From the NCBI RefSeq assembly GCF_016287535.1, contig NZ_JAEFAJ010000030.1, positions 1 through 41,441 on the forward strand: a stretch of 41,441 nt of DNA, given 5' to 3'. This document shows positions 32,794 to 41,441 of the stretch, piece after piece. The DNA is from Ruminococcus sp. Lineage in GTDB: Bacteria > Bacillota > Clostridia > Oscillospirales > Ruminococcaceae. The notes below the pieces were generated by a model. It saw only the letters and a program-made list of their open reading frames with translations. It had not been told where the DNA came from and searched no databases. A program made the translations under genes and the position numbers. The number at the start of each line of letters is the position of its first letter. Position 1 is the first letter of the stretch.

Positions 32794-34611
32794 ATGAAAA
32801 AAATATTTGGATCTGTATTGGTCTTTCTGAGATCAATGCCACATTTCCTTGTGTTTGAACTTATATTCAAACTTCTTCTGCTTGCGGTAGGCACTCCTGT
32901 ACTCGCGCTGCTGCTCAAACTTACCATGAAGCTTTCGGGAGTGACCTATCTTAACGACGAGAACCTGCTTGTCTATTTAAGACATCCGTCAACTCTCATC
33001 GTTATAGTTATGATGCTTTTCTGCTATGCGTTTTTCTCCTTTGTGGAGCTCTCAGCGCTGATAGCCTGCTTCTCCTGCTTCAACCAAAAGCAGAGGATAC
33101 ACACAGGCGGAATGTTCAGGACCGGGCTGAAAGCCTTCAGAAAAGCCTTCAGGGGAGCGGGCATACCGTCGTTCCTCGCATATATGGCTATAATGCCTCT
33201 TGCGCAGTTCTCACTGTCGTCGGGTATGTTCATGGCGCCGCTGCTGCCGGTCCTCAGGAGGATATTCTCTGCCGTCAACAATGGCATAGTTGCCATTGTA
33301 TGCTATGTACTTATACAGCTGCTGTTCATAATGCTCATCATAGGGGTCTGCTACAGTATACACTACCTGATACTCACTGACAGACCGTTCAGGGAGTGCA
33401 TAAAAAAGAGCAAGGAAAAAATGCGTGGTCAGCGTATGAAGATGATACTGTCAGCGCTGCTGTGGAGCATTGGCATAATGGCGTTCATAGCTGTAGTCAC
33501 ATTCGGTGTGAGCTTCCTCATAGTGCTTGTTATCAAGGGCTTTTCAAAGCCTAATGCAGCTTTCGGCACGGCACTGAGGATACTGCGCTACACATGGAGC
33601 GTCTTTGTTGCTGTTTCCGCTTTCTTTTCGGCTCCCTCCATAGTATGGCTGCTGACGGAGAAATTTATGAAGGACGAAAATGAAGAAAAGCTTGTCCTTC
33701 CCAACAAGGGCTATGAAAAGTTCAGCAAGAAGAAGAGCGCCATTGTGATCGTCAGCATCATAGCGGTCAGCTCACTGATGAACATATCCTATATTTTAGC
33801 GCTTACAAGAGGAAATGTCAGCCTTAACGTAGGTATCATAAGCCGTACGCAGATCACGGCGCACAGAGGCTTTTCGAGGATAGCTCCGGAGAACACCATG
33901 CCTGCTTTCGAGGCGGCTATGGAATGCGGAGCGGACTATATAGAGCTTGATGTTCAGCTTACGGCTGACGGTCAGCTCGTTGTCATACACGATGAAAAGC
34001 TTGACCGTACCACAAACGGAAAGGGGCTTGTTTCAAAGCACACATACGAACAGCTTAAAGAGCTGTCCGCCGGTTCTTGGTTCGGCAGTGACGGAGAGTA
34101 TGACGACGTTGAGATACCGCTGTTCAAAGACGTTCTTGAGCTTGTCGGAAAGGATATAATGCTCAATGTCGAGATAAAGAAATCCGGCGATCCGAAAAAG
34201 ACTGCGGAAAAGACCGTTGAGCTAATAGAGGAGTACGGTATAGTGAATTCGTGCTATATAACATCATTTTCATATCCCGCGCTGAAGAAGGTAAAGCAGC
34301 TCAACTCAAAGATAAAAACGGCTTTTATCGCAAATCTCGCAACGGCTACTTCCTATGCTCAGCTGCCGTATATAGACGCTGTGAGCATGAATTACCTTTT
34401 CGTGAACCAGAGCGTGGTGAATTCGGCACATCATCACGGAAAGCGTATCTTTGTATGGACTGTTGACAGACAGAGTGAGATGCAGAAAATGATAGCGCTC
34501 GGCGTTGACAACATCATTACCGACCGTCCAGATAAAGCACTTGAGATAGTGGATTCAAGAAAGGTCGGTGATACGGTGCTGACTGTCCTTAAATATATTT
34601 TCGGAAGCTGA
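32794..34611 (+). CDS. Membrane glycerophosphodiester phosphodiesterase (GDPD with N-terminal membrane domain)
   Basis: A 605-aa protein. The first ~330 residues carry about seven hydrophobic segments, the GPDPase membrane domain. The rest is a GDPD TIM barrel: HRGFSRIAPENTMPAFEAAME (His357 first), DYIELDVQLTADGQLVVIHDEKLDRTTNGKG with the acidic metal ligands and second His, LNVEIK, and FVWTVD near the end. These enzymes cleave glycerophosphodiesters to glycerol 3-phosphate and an alcohol. Membrane forms may act on lipid or teichoic-acid-type head groups. ATG 32794 has GGAG upstream. Confidence 0.92.
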   Translation: MKKIFGSVLVFLRSMPHFLVFELIFKLLLLAVGTPVLALLLKLTMKLSGVTYLNDENLLVYLRHPSTLIVIVMMLFCYAFFSFVELSALIACFSCFNQKQRIHTGGMFRTGLKAFRKAFRGAGIPSFLAYMAIMPLAQFSLSSGMFMAPLLPVLRRIFSAVNNGIVAIVCYVLIQLLFIMLIIGVCYSIHYLILTDRPFRECIKKSKEKMRGQRMKMILSALLWSIGIMAFIAVVTFGVSFLIVLVIKGFSKPNAAFGTALRILRYTWSVFVAVSAFFSAPSIVWLLTEKFMKDENEEKLVLPNKGYEKFSKKKSAIVIVSIIAVSSLMNISYILALTRGNVSLNVGIISRTQITAHRGFSRIAPENTMPAFEAAMECGADYIELDVQLTADGQLVVIHDEKLDRTTNGKGLVSKHTYEQLKELSAGSWFGSDGEYDDVEIPLFKDVLELVGKDIMLNVEIKKSGDPKKTAEKTVELIEEYGIVNSCYITSFSYPALKKVKQLNSKIKTAFIANLATATSYAQLPYIDAVSMNYLFVNQSVVNSAHHHGKRIFVWTVDRQSEMQKMIALGVDNIITDRPDKALEIVDSRKVGDTVLTVLKYIFGS

Positions 34612-34665
34612 CGGTCAGTATTCCCGGATTCAGAGCATATTAATTACCGGAGGTAAAATTCAATA

Positions 34666-35886
34666 ATGGATCATGTAAAAAAATCCGCTGCTGCGGTCAA
34701 AAACAAAAAAACAGGAACAGCGGCGGGGGCGGTTACGGAAAAACCGTATTTTGCCGGCATAGACATAATAAAAATACTTGCTGTGCTTCTTGTGATATGT
34801 ATACACTTCTATCTTTATAACGGATTCTATGCTTTTCCGCTGACGAATCCGTCAGCGATAGGTCCTATAGTATTCAGATGGGTGTCATACACCTGCGTGC
34901 CTCTGTTTATGATATCCACGGGATATCTTATGAAGAACAAGACCTTCAGCGCGAAGTTCTACACCGGTCTGATAAAGGTGATATTTATATACATCGTCAT
35001 CAGCATTATCTGTATCAAATTCAAGGAGCATCACTTCCATGATGTGTTTACACCGTGGAAAATGCTGAAGGGCTATCTTGAGTACAGCAATGCGCAGTAC
35101 GGCTGGTACATCAATTACTACATCGCGCTGTTCCTTATCATACCTTTCCTGAACCTTGCGGTAAACGGGTGTAAAACAGGTGTGCAGAAGTTCTTCCTGG
35201 TTGCGATGACCGTTATCGTTACTGTACTTGCGAAGTCACTTTATATCGGCTTTGAACAGTATGACCAGATAAAGCTGCTCCCTGATTATCTTGCGGAGGC
35301 ATGGCCGATAGCCTATTACTTCACGGGAGCTTTCATACGCGACTGTCCGCCGAAGAGGAATTTACGCAATAAGCTGATAATACTTGCAGCCGGTGCCGTT
35401 TCACTGAGCTTTCTCACCTGCAGCAGCTACAAGCAGACTCTGGCTGATGAGTTCAATGACAATATCTTTATTTCATGGAACTTCAACAACTACGGAGCTT
35501 ATCCGGTCTATGCGCTGTCAGTCTGCATATTCCTGCTTCTGTTTGATATCACCACAAAGAACAAAGGCGTGAAGTTCGTCCTCCGTCAGATATCCGGAGT
35601 TACTCTCGGAACATATCTTATCTCTTACGTGTTCGACAATATGTTTTACGGAGGCTGGAGACTGAATGACAGTTCTCCGAGACATACGGGTCTGAACGAG
35701 AAGTACGCGGAAGTAGGGGATCGTTTTGCCCACTGGTACGAGATAATACCTAAGATATTCATCTGCTCTCTCATATGCGGATTTGCTGTGCATAAGCTCT
35801 ATGACCTCTGTGCCTTTTTGGTAAAGAAAGGGGCGGCGGCTATGAAAAGCCAAAAGGAGAGCGGAGCTCCCGCTGCGAGGAAATAG
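34666..35886 (+). CDS. Acyltransferase 3 family membrane protein
   Basis: A 406-aa protein with about ten hydrophobic segments. It opens with the family signature FAGIDIIKILAVLLVICIHFYLY, including the conserved His, and SYTCVPLFMISTGYLMKNK. Such proteins O-acetylate or succinylate surface sugars or glycolipids. The pair with the upstream phosphodiesterase (54 bp away, no terminator between) suggests cell-envelope lipid or polymer modification. GGAGG precedes the ATG. The C-terminal 25 residues are Lys/Ala-rich and cytoplasmic. Confidence 0.88.
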   Translation: MDHVKKSAAAVKNKKTGTAAGAVTEKPYFAGIDIIKILAVLLVICIHFYLYNGFYAFPLTNPSAIGPIVFRWVSYTCVPLFMISTGYLMKNKTFSAKFYTGLIKVIFIYIVISIICIKFKEHHFHDVFTPWKMLKGYLEYSNAQYGWYINYYIALFLIIPFLNLAVNGCKTGVQKFFLVAMTVIVTVLAKSLYIGFEQYDQIKLLPDYLAEAWPIAYYFTGAFIRDCPPKRNLRNKLIILAAGAVSLSFLTCSSYKQTLADEFNDNIFISWNFNNYGAYPVYALSVCIFLLLFDITTKNKGVKFVLRQISGVTLGTYLISYVFDNMFYGGWRLNDSSPRHTGLNEKYAEVGDRFAHWYEIIPKIFICSLICGFAVHKLYDLCAFLVKKGAAAMKSQKESGAPAARK

Positions 35887-36000
35887 CCTGTTTTACGGCA
35901 TAACGTCATTCCCTTCGACTCTTTGCCGGAGGGGATGCACATTTGGTTAAAACAAAATTATTGTTCATCAAAAATTTACAAATACAATTTCTGCAAATTG

Positions 36001-36029
36001 TTGATTTATCCCCATATATATGATATAAT
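36001..36029 (+). promoter_or_regulatory. Promoter of the S10 ribosomal protein operon
   Basis: TTGATT (36001-36006) and TATAAT (36024-36029), 17 bp apart. The transcript would start near 36036 and carry a leader of about 315 nt. The stretch 35887-36000 holds nothing else I recognise. Confidence 0.82.
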
Positions 36030-36035
36030 AGTCTA

Positions 36036-36351
36036 CGTTGAGTGCGCCGTGAGCGCACTGACTGCAGAAGATATGCGTTGAAACGGAAGGTTGCTGCCGG
36101 TATGGCAGGTAATTTCCGTGGAGTATGTCCGATTTTAAACCGGGCGAATGGGATATCGAACACAGTTTGTGGTTATCATTCACGCAGCTTGCGTATGCGT
36201 GGATTATGCTCTTTTTGTGCTCATATTTAGCTAAGACCGCTCGGAAAACATCAGTTTTTCGAGTTTTTTTATGAGATGAAGCATGAAACACACGGAAACG
36301 TGTGATATTCCAATCTGCGTCCCCGTAACTAATTCCAAGGAGGCGAAAATA
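36036..36351 (+). promoter_or_regulatory. S10 operon leader with an internal terminator-like attenuator
   Basis: An opening hairpin AGTGCGC/GCGCACT lies at 36041-36059, and CACGCA/TGCGTG at about 36181-36201. A perfect terminator form follows: CTCGGAAAAC (36240-36249) pairs with GTTTTTCGAG (36254-36263), then seven T residues (36264-36270). Transcription can stop about 80 nt before rpsJ. In E. coli the S10 leader is attenuated by L4. I know of no established counterpart in Clostridia, so the regulator is unknown. Confidence 0.6.
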
Positions 36352-36666
36352 ATGGCAGTCAACGAAAAGATCAGATTCAAGATCAAGGGCTACGATCACG
36401 CTACTGTTGATATTGCAGCAGCTAAGATCGTGGAGGCAGCTAAGAGAAGCGGTGCGAGAGTTTCGGGTCCTATCCCGCTCCCCACAGATAAGGAAGTTGT
36501 TACTATCCTTCGCGCAGTACACAAGTACAAGGACAGCCGTGAGCAGTTCGAGATGAGAACTCACAAGAGACTCGTAGACGTTATCCGTCCTACAGACAAG
36601 ACAACTGCTGCTCTTGACAAGCTTGAGATCCCCGCAGGCGTAGACGTTGTTATGGAGGTTAAGTAA
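36352..36666 (+). CDS. rpsJ: 30S ribosomal protein S10
   Basis: A 104-aa protein of normal size, with [38 protein letters not shown] and the conserved [17 protein letters not shown] 36352 is supported by AAGGAGG. An in-frame ATG at 36283 would add 23 residues not found in S10. It is the first gene of the S10 operon and is also the NusB partner in transcription antitermination. Confidence 0.98.
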   Translation: MAVNEKIRFKIKGYDHATVDIAAAKIVEAAKRSGARVSGPIPLPTDKEVVTILRAVHKYKDSREQFEMRTHKRLVDVIRPTDKTTAALDKLEIPAGVDVVMEVK

Positions 36667-36668
36667 TT

Positions 36669-36749
36669 AACCGCCGTTACGCTTGAAAATACCGCTTGGG
36701 AAGCGGAATGGCGGTGATCCGTCGGTCAAGTTGATGCGTAAATCATCAA
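36669..36749 (+). promoter_or_regulatory. Structured rpsJ-rplC spacer
   Basis: ACCGCC (36670-36675) pairs with GGCGGT (36710-36715) and encloses CCGCTT-GGG-AAGCGG. TTGATG/CATCAA (about 36731-36749) forms a second hairpin just before the rplC ribosome site. The 110-bp gap is long for this operon. Either an RNase processing site or a regulatory structure is possible. Confidence 0.45.
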
Positions 36750-36776
36750 CCAATAACCTAACAGGAGGAAAAGAAA

Positions 36777-37409
36777 ATGCAGAAAGGCATTATCGGTAAG
36801 AAGATCGGTATGACTCAGATCTTCGACGAAGCAGGAAAAGTTGTTCCTGTAACAGTAGTAGAAGCCGGCCCCTGCGTCGTTGTACAGAAGAAAACTGTTG
36901 AGAACGACGGCTATGCAGCACTTCAGCTGGGCTATGGCGACGTAAAGGTACAGAGAGTTAACAAGCCTATGAAGGGCCACTTCGACAAGGCTGACGTAGC
37001 TTGCAAGAAGGAACTCAAGGAGTTCAGACTTGACGACTGCGACACTCTTAACGTAGGCGACATCATCAAGGCTGATACATTTGCTGTGGGCGACTCTATC
37101 GACGTTGTCGGCACAAGCAAAGGTAAGGGATTCGCTGGTGCTATCAAGCGCCACAATCAGCACAGACTCAAGGAGACCCACGGTACAGGTCCTGTACACA
37201 GACAGGCTGGTTCAATGGGCGCCTGCTCATCCCCTTCAAGAATCTACAAGGGCAAGGGTATGGCTGGTCACATGGGTGCTGAGCAGGTAACAGTTCAGAA
37301 TCTCGAGATCGTTAAAATAGACACTGAGAACAATCTCATCGCTATCAAGGGCGCTATCCCCGGTCCTAAGGGCGGTATCGTTTATATCGTTGACAGCGTT
37401 AAGGCTTAA
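36777..37409 (+). CDS. rplC: 50S ribosomal protein L3
   Basis: A 210-aa protein starting [32 protein letters not shown], the classic L3 N-terminus, with [12 protein letters not shown] and the conserved loop [33 protein letters not shown] that reaches the peptidyl-transferase centre. GGAGG precedes the ATG. It is second in the operon. Confidence 0.99.
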   Translation: MQKGIIGKKIGMTQIFDEAGKVVPVTVVEAGPCVVVQKKTVENDGYAALQLGYGDVKVQRVNKPMKGHFDKADVACKKELKEFRLDDCDTLNVGDIIKADTFAVGDSIDVVGTSKGKGFAGAIKRHNQHRLKETHGTGPVHRQAGSMGACSSPSRIYKGKGMAGHMGAEQVTVQNLEIVKIDTENNLIAIKGAIPGPKGGIVYIVDSVKA

Positions 37410-37426
37410 GGAAGGAGGAAGCGTAA

Positions 37427-38050
37427 ATGTCTACTATTTCAGTATTTGATATGACAGGTAAGCAGGTTTCCGAGACTGAGCTCAATGACGCAGTTTTCGG
37501 AATCACTCCCAACGAAGGCGTTATGCACGCTGCAGTTGTTAATTACCTCGCAAACCAGAGACAGGGCACACAGTCCACTCTTACAAGAACAGAAGTAAGC
37601 GGCGGCGGCAGAAAGCCCTGGAGACAGAAGGGTACAGGCCATGCAAGACAGGGTTCGACCCGTGCTCCTCAGTGGGTACACGGAGGAATCGCTCTTGGTC
37701 CCAAGCCCAGAGATTACAGATACGAGCTTAACAAGAAGGTAAAGAGACTTGCAATGAAGTCCGCGCTTTCTACTAAGGTCATCGACAACAACATGATCGT
37801 TCTTGACGCTCTTACACTTGAAGGCTTCAAGACAAAGACAGTTGTTGATATGCTCAAGGCTCTCGGCGTTGAGGGCAAGGCTCTCATCGTAACAGCAGAG
37901 GCTGATACAAAGGTAATCAAGAGCGCAGCTAACATCCCCGGTGTTAAGACTGCTGCTGTAAATACACTTAATGTATACGACATTCTCAACTATGACAAGT
38001 TCATCGTTGTAAAGAATGCTGTAGGAAAGATCGAGGAGGTGTACGCATAA
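37427..38050 (+). CDS. rplD: 50S ribosomal protein L4
   Basis: A 207-aa protein with the loop [43 protein letters not shown] that lines the peptide exit tunnel, and LPG-less C-terminal [18 protein letters not shown] precedes the ATG. The last base overlaps the rplW start. In E. coli this protein represses its own operon through the leader; whether it does so here is untested. Confidence 0.98.
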   Translation: MSTISVFDMTGKQVSETELNDAVFGITPNEGVMHAAVVNYLANQRQGTQSTLTRTEVSGGGRKPWRQKGTGHARQGSTRAPQWVHGGIALGPKPRDYRYELNKKVKRLAMKSALSTKVIDNNMIVLDALTLEGFKTKTVVDMLKALGVEGKALIVTAEADTKVIKSAANIPGVKTAAVNTLNVYDILNYDKFIVVKNAVGKIEEVYA

Positions 38051-38343
38051 TGAAAACAGCTCAGGACATCATTCTGAAGCCCGTGATCACTGAAAAGTCC
38101 ATGGACGACCTTCAGGCTGGAAAGTACACCTTTAAGGTAGCTAAGGACGCTAACAAGTCCGAGATCAAGAAGGCTGTTGAGCAGCTCTTCGGCGTTGAGG
38201 TTGCCAAGGTCAACACAATGAACTGCAACGGACGCGACAAGAGAGTCGGAAGATATGTCGGCAAGACACCCGACTGGAAGAAGGCTATCGTTACTCTTAC
38301 TGCGGATTCAAAGGCTATCGAGTTCTTCGAGGGCATGGTTTGA
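38050..38343 (+). CDS. rplW: 50S ribosomal protein L23
   Basis: A 97-aa protein of normal size with [48 protein letters not shown] and KKAIVTL. It lies near the tunnel exit and docks chaperones and SRP. Its ATG shares one base with the rplD stop. The 74-bp gap to rplB holds GGGAG-TAATG-CTCCC, a weak hairpin. Confidence 0.98.
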   Translation: MKTAQDIILKPVITEKSMDDLQAGKYTFKVAKDANKSEIKKAVEQLFGVEVAKVNTMNCNGRDKRVGRYVGKTPDWKKAIVTLTADSKAIEFFEGMV

Positions 38344-38417
38344 TCCCATTATTAAATAAGTAAGAGAGTTATGGGAGTAATGCTCCCGCAAAAAACGCAT
38401 TAAAGGAGAAATTAAAA

Positions 38418-39251
38418 ATGGCTATAAAGACTTATAAGCCTACGACACCTTCGAGACGTCAGATGACTGTAACTGACTACTCGGTTCTGTCAAAGGTTGA
38501 GCCGGAGAAGAGCCTTCTCGAACCCATGAAGAAGAAGTCGGGAAGAAACAGCTACGGCCGTATAACAGTTCGCCACAGAGGCGGCGGTAACAGAAGAAAG
38601 TACCGTGTAATCGACTTCAAGAGAGATAAGGACAACATGATCGCTGTCGTTAAGACTCTTGAGTACGATCCTAACAGAAGCGCATTCATCGCACTCGTTG
38701 AGTACGAGGACGGTGAGAAGAGATATATCCTCGCTCCCAACGGCTTAAAGGTCGGCGACAAGATCGAGTCAGGCGCAGAGGCTGATATCAAGCCCGGCAA
38801 CGCTCTCAAGCTCGCTGATATCCCTGTTGGTACATTCATCCACGCTATCGAGCTTTATCCCGGCAAGGGCGCTCAGCTCGTAAGAAGCGCAGGAAACCAG
38901 GCTCAGCTCATGGGCAAGGAAGACACATACGCTCTCGTAAGACTTCCTTCCGGCGAGATGAGAAAGGTTCCGATCAATTGCAAGGCTGCTATCGGTCAGG
39001 TTTCAAATATCGACCACGAGAACGTAAACTACGGTAAGGCAGGTCGTGTAAGAAACATGGGCTGGAGACCTACAGTTCGTGGTTCAGTTATGAACCCCTG
39101 CGATCACCCTCACGGTGGTGGTGAAGGTAAGTCACCTGTCGGACGTCCCGGACCTGTTACTCCCTGGGGTAAACCGGCTCTCGGATACAAGACACGTAAG
39201 AAGCATCACAGAACTGACAAGTTCATCGTAAAGCGCCGCAACGGCAAGTAA
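38418..39251 (+). CDS. rplB: 50S ribosomal protein L2
   Basis: A 277-aa protein with [24 protein letters not shown] near the N-terminus, the catalytic-site-proximal loop [40 protein letters not shown], and a basic end. AAAGGAG precedes the ATG. It is an essential 23S rRNA binder needed for subunit joining. Confidence 0.99.
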   Translation: MAIKTYKPTTPSRRQMTVTDYSVLSKVEPEKSLLEPMKKKSGRNSYGRITVRHRGGGNRRKYRVIDFKRDKDNMIAVVKTLEYDPNRSAFIALVEYEDGEKRYILAPNGLKVGDKIESGAEADIKPGNALKLADIPVGTFIHAIELYPGKGAQLVRSAGNQAQLMGKEDTYALVRLPSGEMRKVPINCKAAIGQVSNIDHENVNYGKAGRVRNMGWRPTVRGSVMNPCDHPHGGGEGKSPVGRPGPVTPWGKPALGYKTRKKHHRTDKFIVKRRNGK

Positions 39252-39273
39252 TCTGAAAGGAGGAACTGATTAA

Positions 39274-39558
39274 ATGAGCAGAAGCATCAAAAAGGGACCT
39301 TATGTCCAGGAAGTTCTCCTGAAGAGGGTCGTTGCAATGAACGAAGCAGGCGAAAAGAAGGTTCTCAAGACATGGAGCCGTTCTTCAACAATATTCCCTG
39401 ATTTCGTAGGTCACACATTCGCTGTACACGACGGACGCAAGCACGTTCCGGTATACGTTACAGAGGATATGGTAGGTCACAAGCTCGGCGAGTTTGCTCC
39501 TACAAGAACCTATAAGGGCCACGCAGGCTCTAAGACATCCAACAACGGTAAGAAATAA
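39274..39558 (+). CDS. rpsS: 30S ribosomal protein S19
   Basis: A 94-aa protein starting [18 protein letters not shown], with [54 protein letters not shown] precedes the ATG. It binds in the head of the small subunit near S13. Confidence 0.99.
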   Translation: MSRSIKKGPYVQEVLLKRVVAMNEAGEKKVLKTWSRSSTIFPDFVGHTFAVHDGRKHVPVYVTEDMVGHKLGEFAPTRTYKGHAGSKTSNNGKK

Positions 39559-39578
39559 GCGGAAGGAGGAGTTCAGAG

Positions 39579-39914
39579 ATGGAAGCAAGAGCTTATTTAA
39601 GAAATGCTCGTATATCACCCAGAAAGGTGCAGATTGTTCTGGATCTTATCAGAAACAAGCCTGTTGATCTCGCTTTAGCTACTTTAGATCTTACTCCTAA
39701 GGCTGCAAGCCCTATCGTTGCAAAGCTTGTCAAGTCCGCTCAGGCAAATGCTGAGAACAACTTCAGCATGGATAAGGATAATCTCGTGGTTTCCGAGTGC
39801 TTCGTAACACCCGGTCCGATAATGAAGAGAATCATGCCGAGAGCTCAGGGCAGAGCATATAGAATTTTAAAGAGAACATCACACATCACAGTAGTTCTCA
39901 CAGAAAAAGAATAA
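39579..39914 (+). CDS. rplV: 50S ribosomal protein L22
   Basis: A 111-aa protein with [79 protein letters not shown]. The beta-hairpin in the second half reaches the exit tunnel and is a macrolide-resistance site. GGAGG precedes the ATG. Confidence 0.99.
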   Translation: MEARAYLRNARISPRKVQIVLDLIRNKPVDLALATLDLTPKAASPIVAKLVKSAQANAENNFSMDKDNLVVSECFVTPGPIMKRIMPRAQGRAYRILKRTSHITVVLTEKE

Positions 39915-39933
39915 TCCCAAGGAGGTTTGAAGA

Positions 39934-40716
39934 ATGGGCCAGAAAGTTAATCCGCACGGTCTTCGTGTCGGCGTTATTAAAGATTGGGATTCTCGTTGGT
40001 ATGCAAACAAGTCCGATTTCGGCAACACTCTCGTTGAGGACTACAACGTTCGTAATTTCGTAAAGAAGAGCCTGTACGCTGCAGGTGTTCCGAGAATAGA
40101 GATCGAGCGTTTTGCCGATAAGGTAAGAATCCACATCCACTGCGCTAAGCCCGGTATCGTAATCGGAAGAGGCGGCGCAGAAATCGAGAAGCTCAGAGCA
40201 CAGCTCGAAAAGATGATGAACAAGCAGGTTTTCATCAATATCATTGAAGTAAAGCAGCCCGATATGGACAGCCAGCTCGTAGCAGAGAAGATCGCTCTCG
40301 ACCTTGAGAACAGAGTATCCTTCAGAAGAGCTATGAAGCAGTCAATCGGCAGAACAATGCGCCTTGGCGCAAAGGGTATAAAGGTCAAGGTTTCAGGCAG
40401 ACTTGCCGGTGCCGAGATCGCAAGAAGCGAGAGCTACCACGAGGGTACAATCCCGCTCCAGACTATCCGTGCTGACATCGACTACGGCTTCGCTGAGGCT
40501 GATACAACATACGGAAAGCTTGGCGTAAAGGTTTGGATCTACAAGGGCGAGGTTCTCAAGGGCGACGCTGCAAAGGCTGCTGCTCAGAGAGAAAAGATCG
40601 AGCGCAAGGGAACAGATCAGAAAAAGTTCGACAAGCGCCGCAATGAGAGAGCAAAGGATACCCGCAGAGATTTCAGCAAGGCTCGCTCAATGAAAAGAGA
40701 AGGAGGTAATCAGTAA
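39934..40716 (+). CDS. rpsC: 30S ribosomal protein S3
   Basis: A 260-aa protein with [28 protein letters not shown], the KH domain core [14 protein letters not shown], and [12 protein letters not shown]. The C-terminal 40 residues form a highly charged tail ([25 protein letters not shown]...), making it about 25 residues longer than E. coli S3. The stop overlaps the rplP start by one base. Confidence 0.99.
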   Translation: MGQKVNPHGLRVGVIKDWDSRWYANKSDFGNTLVEDYNVRNFVKKSLYAAGVPRIEIERFADKVRIHIHCAKPGIVIGRGGAEIEKLRAQLEKMMNKQVFINIIEVKQPDMDSQLVAEKIALDLENRVSFRRAMKQSIGRTMRLGAKGIKVKVSGRLAGAEIARSESYHEGTIPLQTIRADIDYGFAEADTTYGKLGVKVWIYKGEVLKGDAAKAAAQREKIERKGTDQKKFDKRRNERAKDTRRDFSKARSMKREGGNQ

Positions 40717-41141
40717 TGCTGCTTCCAAAGAGAGTAAAATACCGCAGAGTCCACAGAGGACGTCTGAAGGGCAAGGCATACAGAGGAAATAAGGTAACTT
40801 ACGGTGATTACGGTCTTCAGGCTCTTGAGCCTGCTTGGATCACATCCAACCAGATCGAGTCTGCCCGTATCGCTATGACCCGTTATATAAAGAGAGGCGG
40901 TCAGGTTTGGATCAAGATATTCCCTGACAAGCCTATCACAGAAAAGCCCGCTGAAACACGAATGGGTTCAGGTAAGGGCTCACCGGAATACTGGGTAGCA
41001 GTTGTAAAGCCCGGCAGAGTTCTCTTTGAGATCAAGGGCGTTGCTGAGGAAACTGCAAGAGAAGCTATGCGTCTCGCTATGCACAAGCTTCCTATCAAGT
41101 GTAAGTTCGTTAAAAAGGAAGAGCAGGAGGTTGAGCAGTAA
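40716..41141 (+). CDS. rplP: 50S ribosomal protein L16
   Basis: A 141-aa protein starting [25 protein letters not shown], with [46 protein letters not shown]. It helps place tRNA in the A site. The start is inside GGAGGTAATCAGTAATG, and its stop overlaps rpmC by one base. Confidence 0.99.
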   Translation: MLLPKRVKYRRVHRGRLKGKAYRGNKVTYGDYGLQALEPAWITSNQIESARIAMTRYIKRGGQVWIKIFPDKPITEKPAETRMGSGKGSPEYWVAVVKPGRVLFEIKGVAEETAREAMRLAMHKLPIKCKFVKKEEQEVEQ

Positions 41142-41341
41142 TGAAGGCATCGGAAATCAGAGAAATGTCAGTTGATGAGCTCAACGAGAAGCTCGCCAGC
41201 CTCAAGGAAGAGCTCTTTGCTCTCCGTTTCCAGCTGGCAATCAATCAGCTTGATAACACAGCAAGACTCAAGGCTGTAAAGAAGGATATTGCACGCATCA
41301 AGACTTCTCTGCGCGAGGCAGAGCTTGCTGCACAGCAGTAA
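41141..41341 (+). CDS. rpmC: 50S ribosomal protein L29
   Basis: A 66-aa all-helical protein with [46 protein letters not shown]. The length is normal. It is one base overlapped with rplP. Confidence 0.98.
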   Translation: MKASEIREMSVDELNEKLASLKEELFALRFQLAINQLDNTARLKAVKKDIARIKTSLREAELAAQQ

Positions 41342-41360
41342 GAAAGGGAGGATTTAGCTA

Positions 41361-41441
41361 ATGTCTACTGAGAGAAACCTTAGAAAAACAAGAGTAGGTA
41401 AGGTTGTAAGCGATAAGATGGATAAAACCGTCGTAGTTGCT
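41361..41441 (+). CDS. rpsQ: 30S ribosomal protein S17 (5' part only)
   Basis: ATG 41361 after GGGAGG opens a frame of 27 codons that runs off the window: STERNLRKTRVGKVVSDK then MDKTVVVA, the S17 N-terminus. The order L29-S17 is as expected for the S10 operon. Confidence 0.95.
   Translation, partial: MSTERNLRKTRVGKVVSDKMDKTVVVA

Noticed and set aside
36042..36230. 62-codon frame in the S10 leader
   Set aside because: It has no ribosome site, no family resemblance and is made of hairpin sequences of the leader.

Overview
The window looks like a chromosome segment of a cellulolytic, low-to-mid GC Clostridia bacterium of the genus Ruminococcus, most like R. flavefaciens, R. champanellensis or R. 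albus. The main clue is the first gene: a secreted esterase with a very long Thr-Lys/Pro linker and a C-terminal two-loop dockerin, which is a cellulosome signature. Gram-positive ribosome binding sites, several TTG/GTG starts and TTGACA/TATAAT promoters with 17-bp spacers agree with this.

Layout. (1) 1-2443: dockerin esterase on the minus strand with a long leader. (2) 2853-5529: a GntR/YtrA-type regulator behind a promoter that overlaps a 37-bp inverted repeat, then an ABC ATPase, an ABC-2 permease and a membrane-anchored gluzincin-like protein. (3) 5540-6321: a small accessory patch with signal-peptide remnants, an orphan protein of unknown function and GCGGGGAC palindromes. (4) 6345-6760: a minus-strand tRNA operon transcribed as Gly(TCC)-Arg(TCT)-His(GTG). 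(5) 7106-14954: operon A, with a structured leader, two sugar-type ABC permeases, an HlyD-like adaptor, a MacB-periplasmic-domain-like membrane protein and a large lipoprotein joining a propeller-like region to a solute-binding domain. (6) 14969-17767: DUF2752 protein, polysaccharide flippase-like protein, purine nucleoside phosphorylase. (7) 17803-18162: no obvious protein gene, but two promoter-terminator units that look like small RNAs, the first preceded by three 11-bp repeats. (8) 18188-20347: a minus-strand NatAB-like ABC exporter. (9) 20555-32691: operon B, with a leader carrying an internal terminator-like hairpin, a 970-aa solute-binding protein, a permease pair, an NHL/TPR membrane protein, a Yip1-like protein, a DUF5696-type glycosidase-like protein and a second permease pair. 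(10) 32735-35886: membrane glycerophosphodiester phosphodiesterase and acyltransferase 3. (11) 36001-41441: the S10 ribosomal protein operon (rpsJ to a truncated rpsQ), with a terminator-like hairpin in its leader.

How the genes work together. Operons A and B are the most unusual part. Each encodes import-type permeases and a very large solute-binding protein but no ATPase, so they probably borrow a shared MsmK/UgpC-type ATPase. Each adds proteins that ordinary sugar importers lack: adaptor and MacB-like domains in A; NHL, Yip1 and glycosidase-like proteins plus a second permease pair in B. I infer envelope-spanning complexes that capture and perhaps process glycans at the cell surface. Substrates cannot be read from the sequence.

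Limits. All calls come from reading motifs and counting spacing by eye. No database search, RNA folding or expression data were available. No insertion sequence, CRISPR array, rRNA gene or replication origin was seen.
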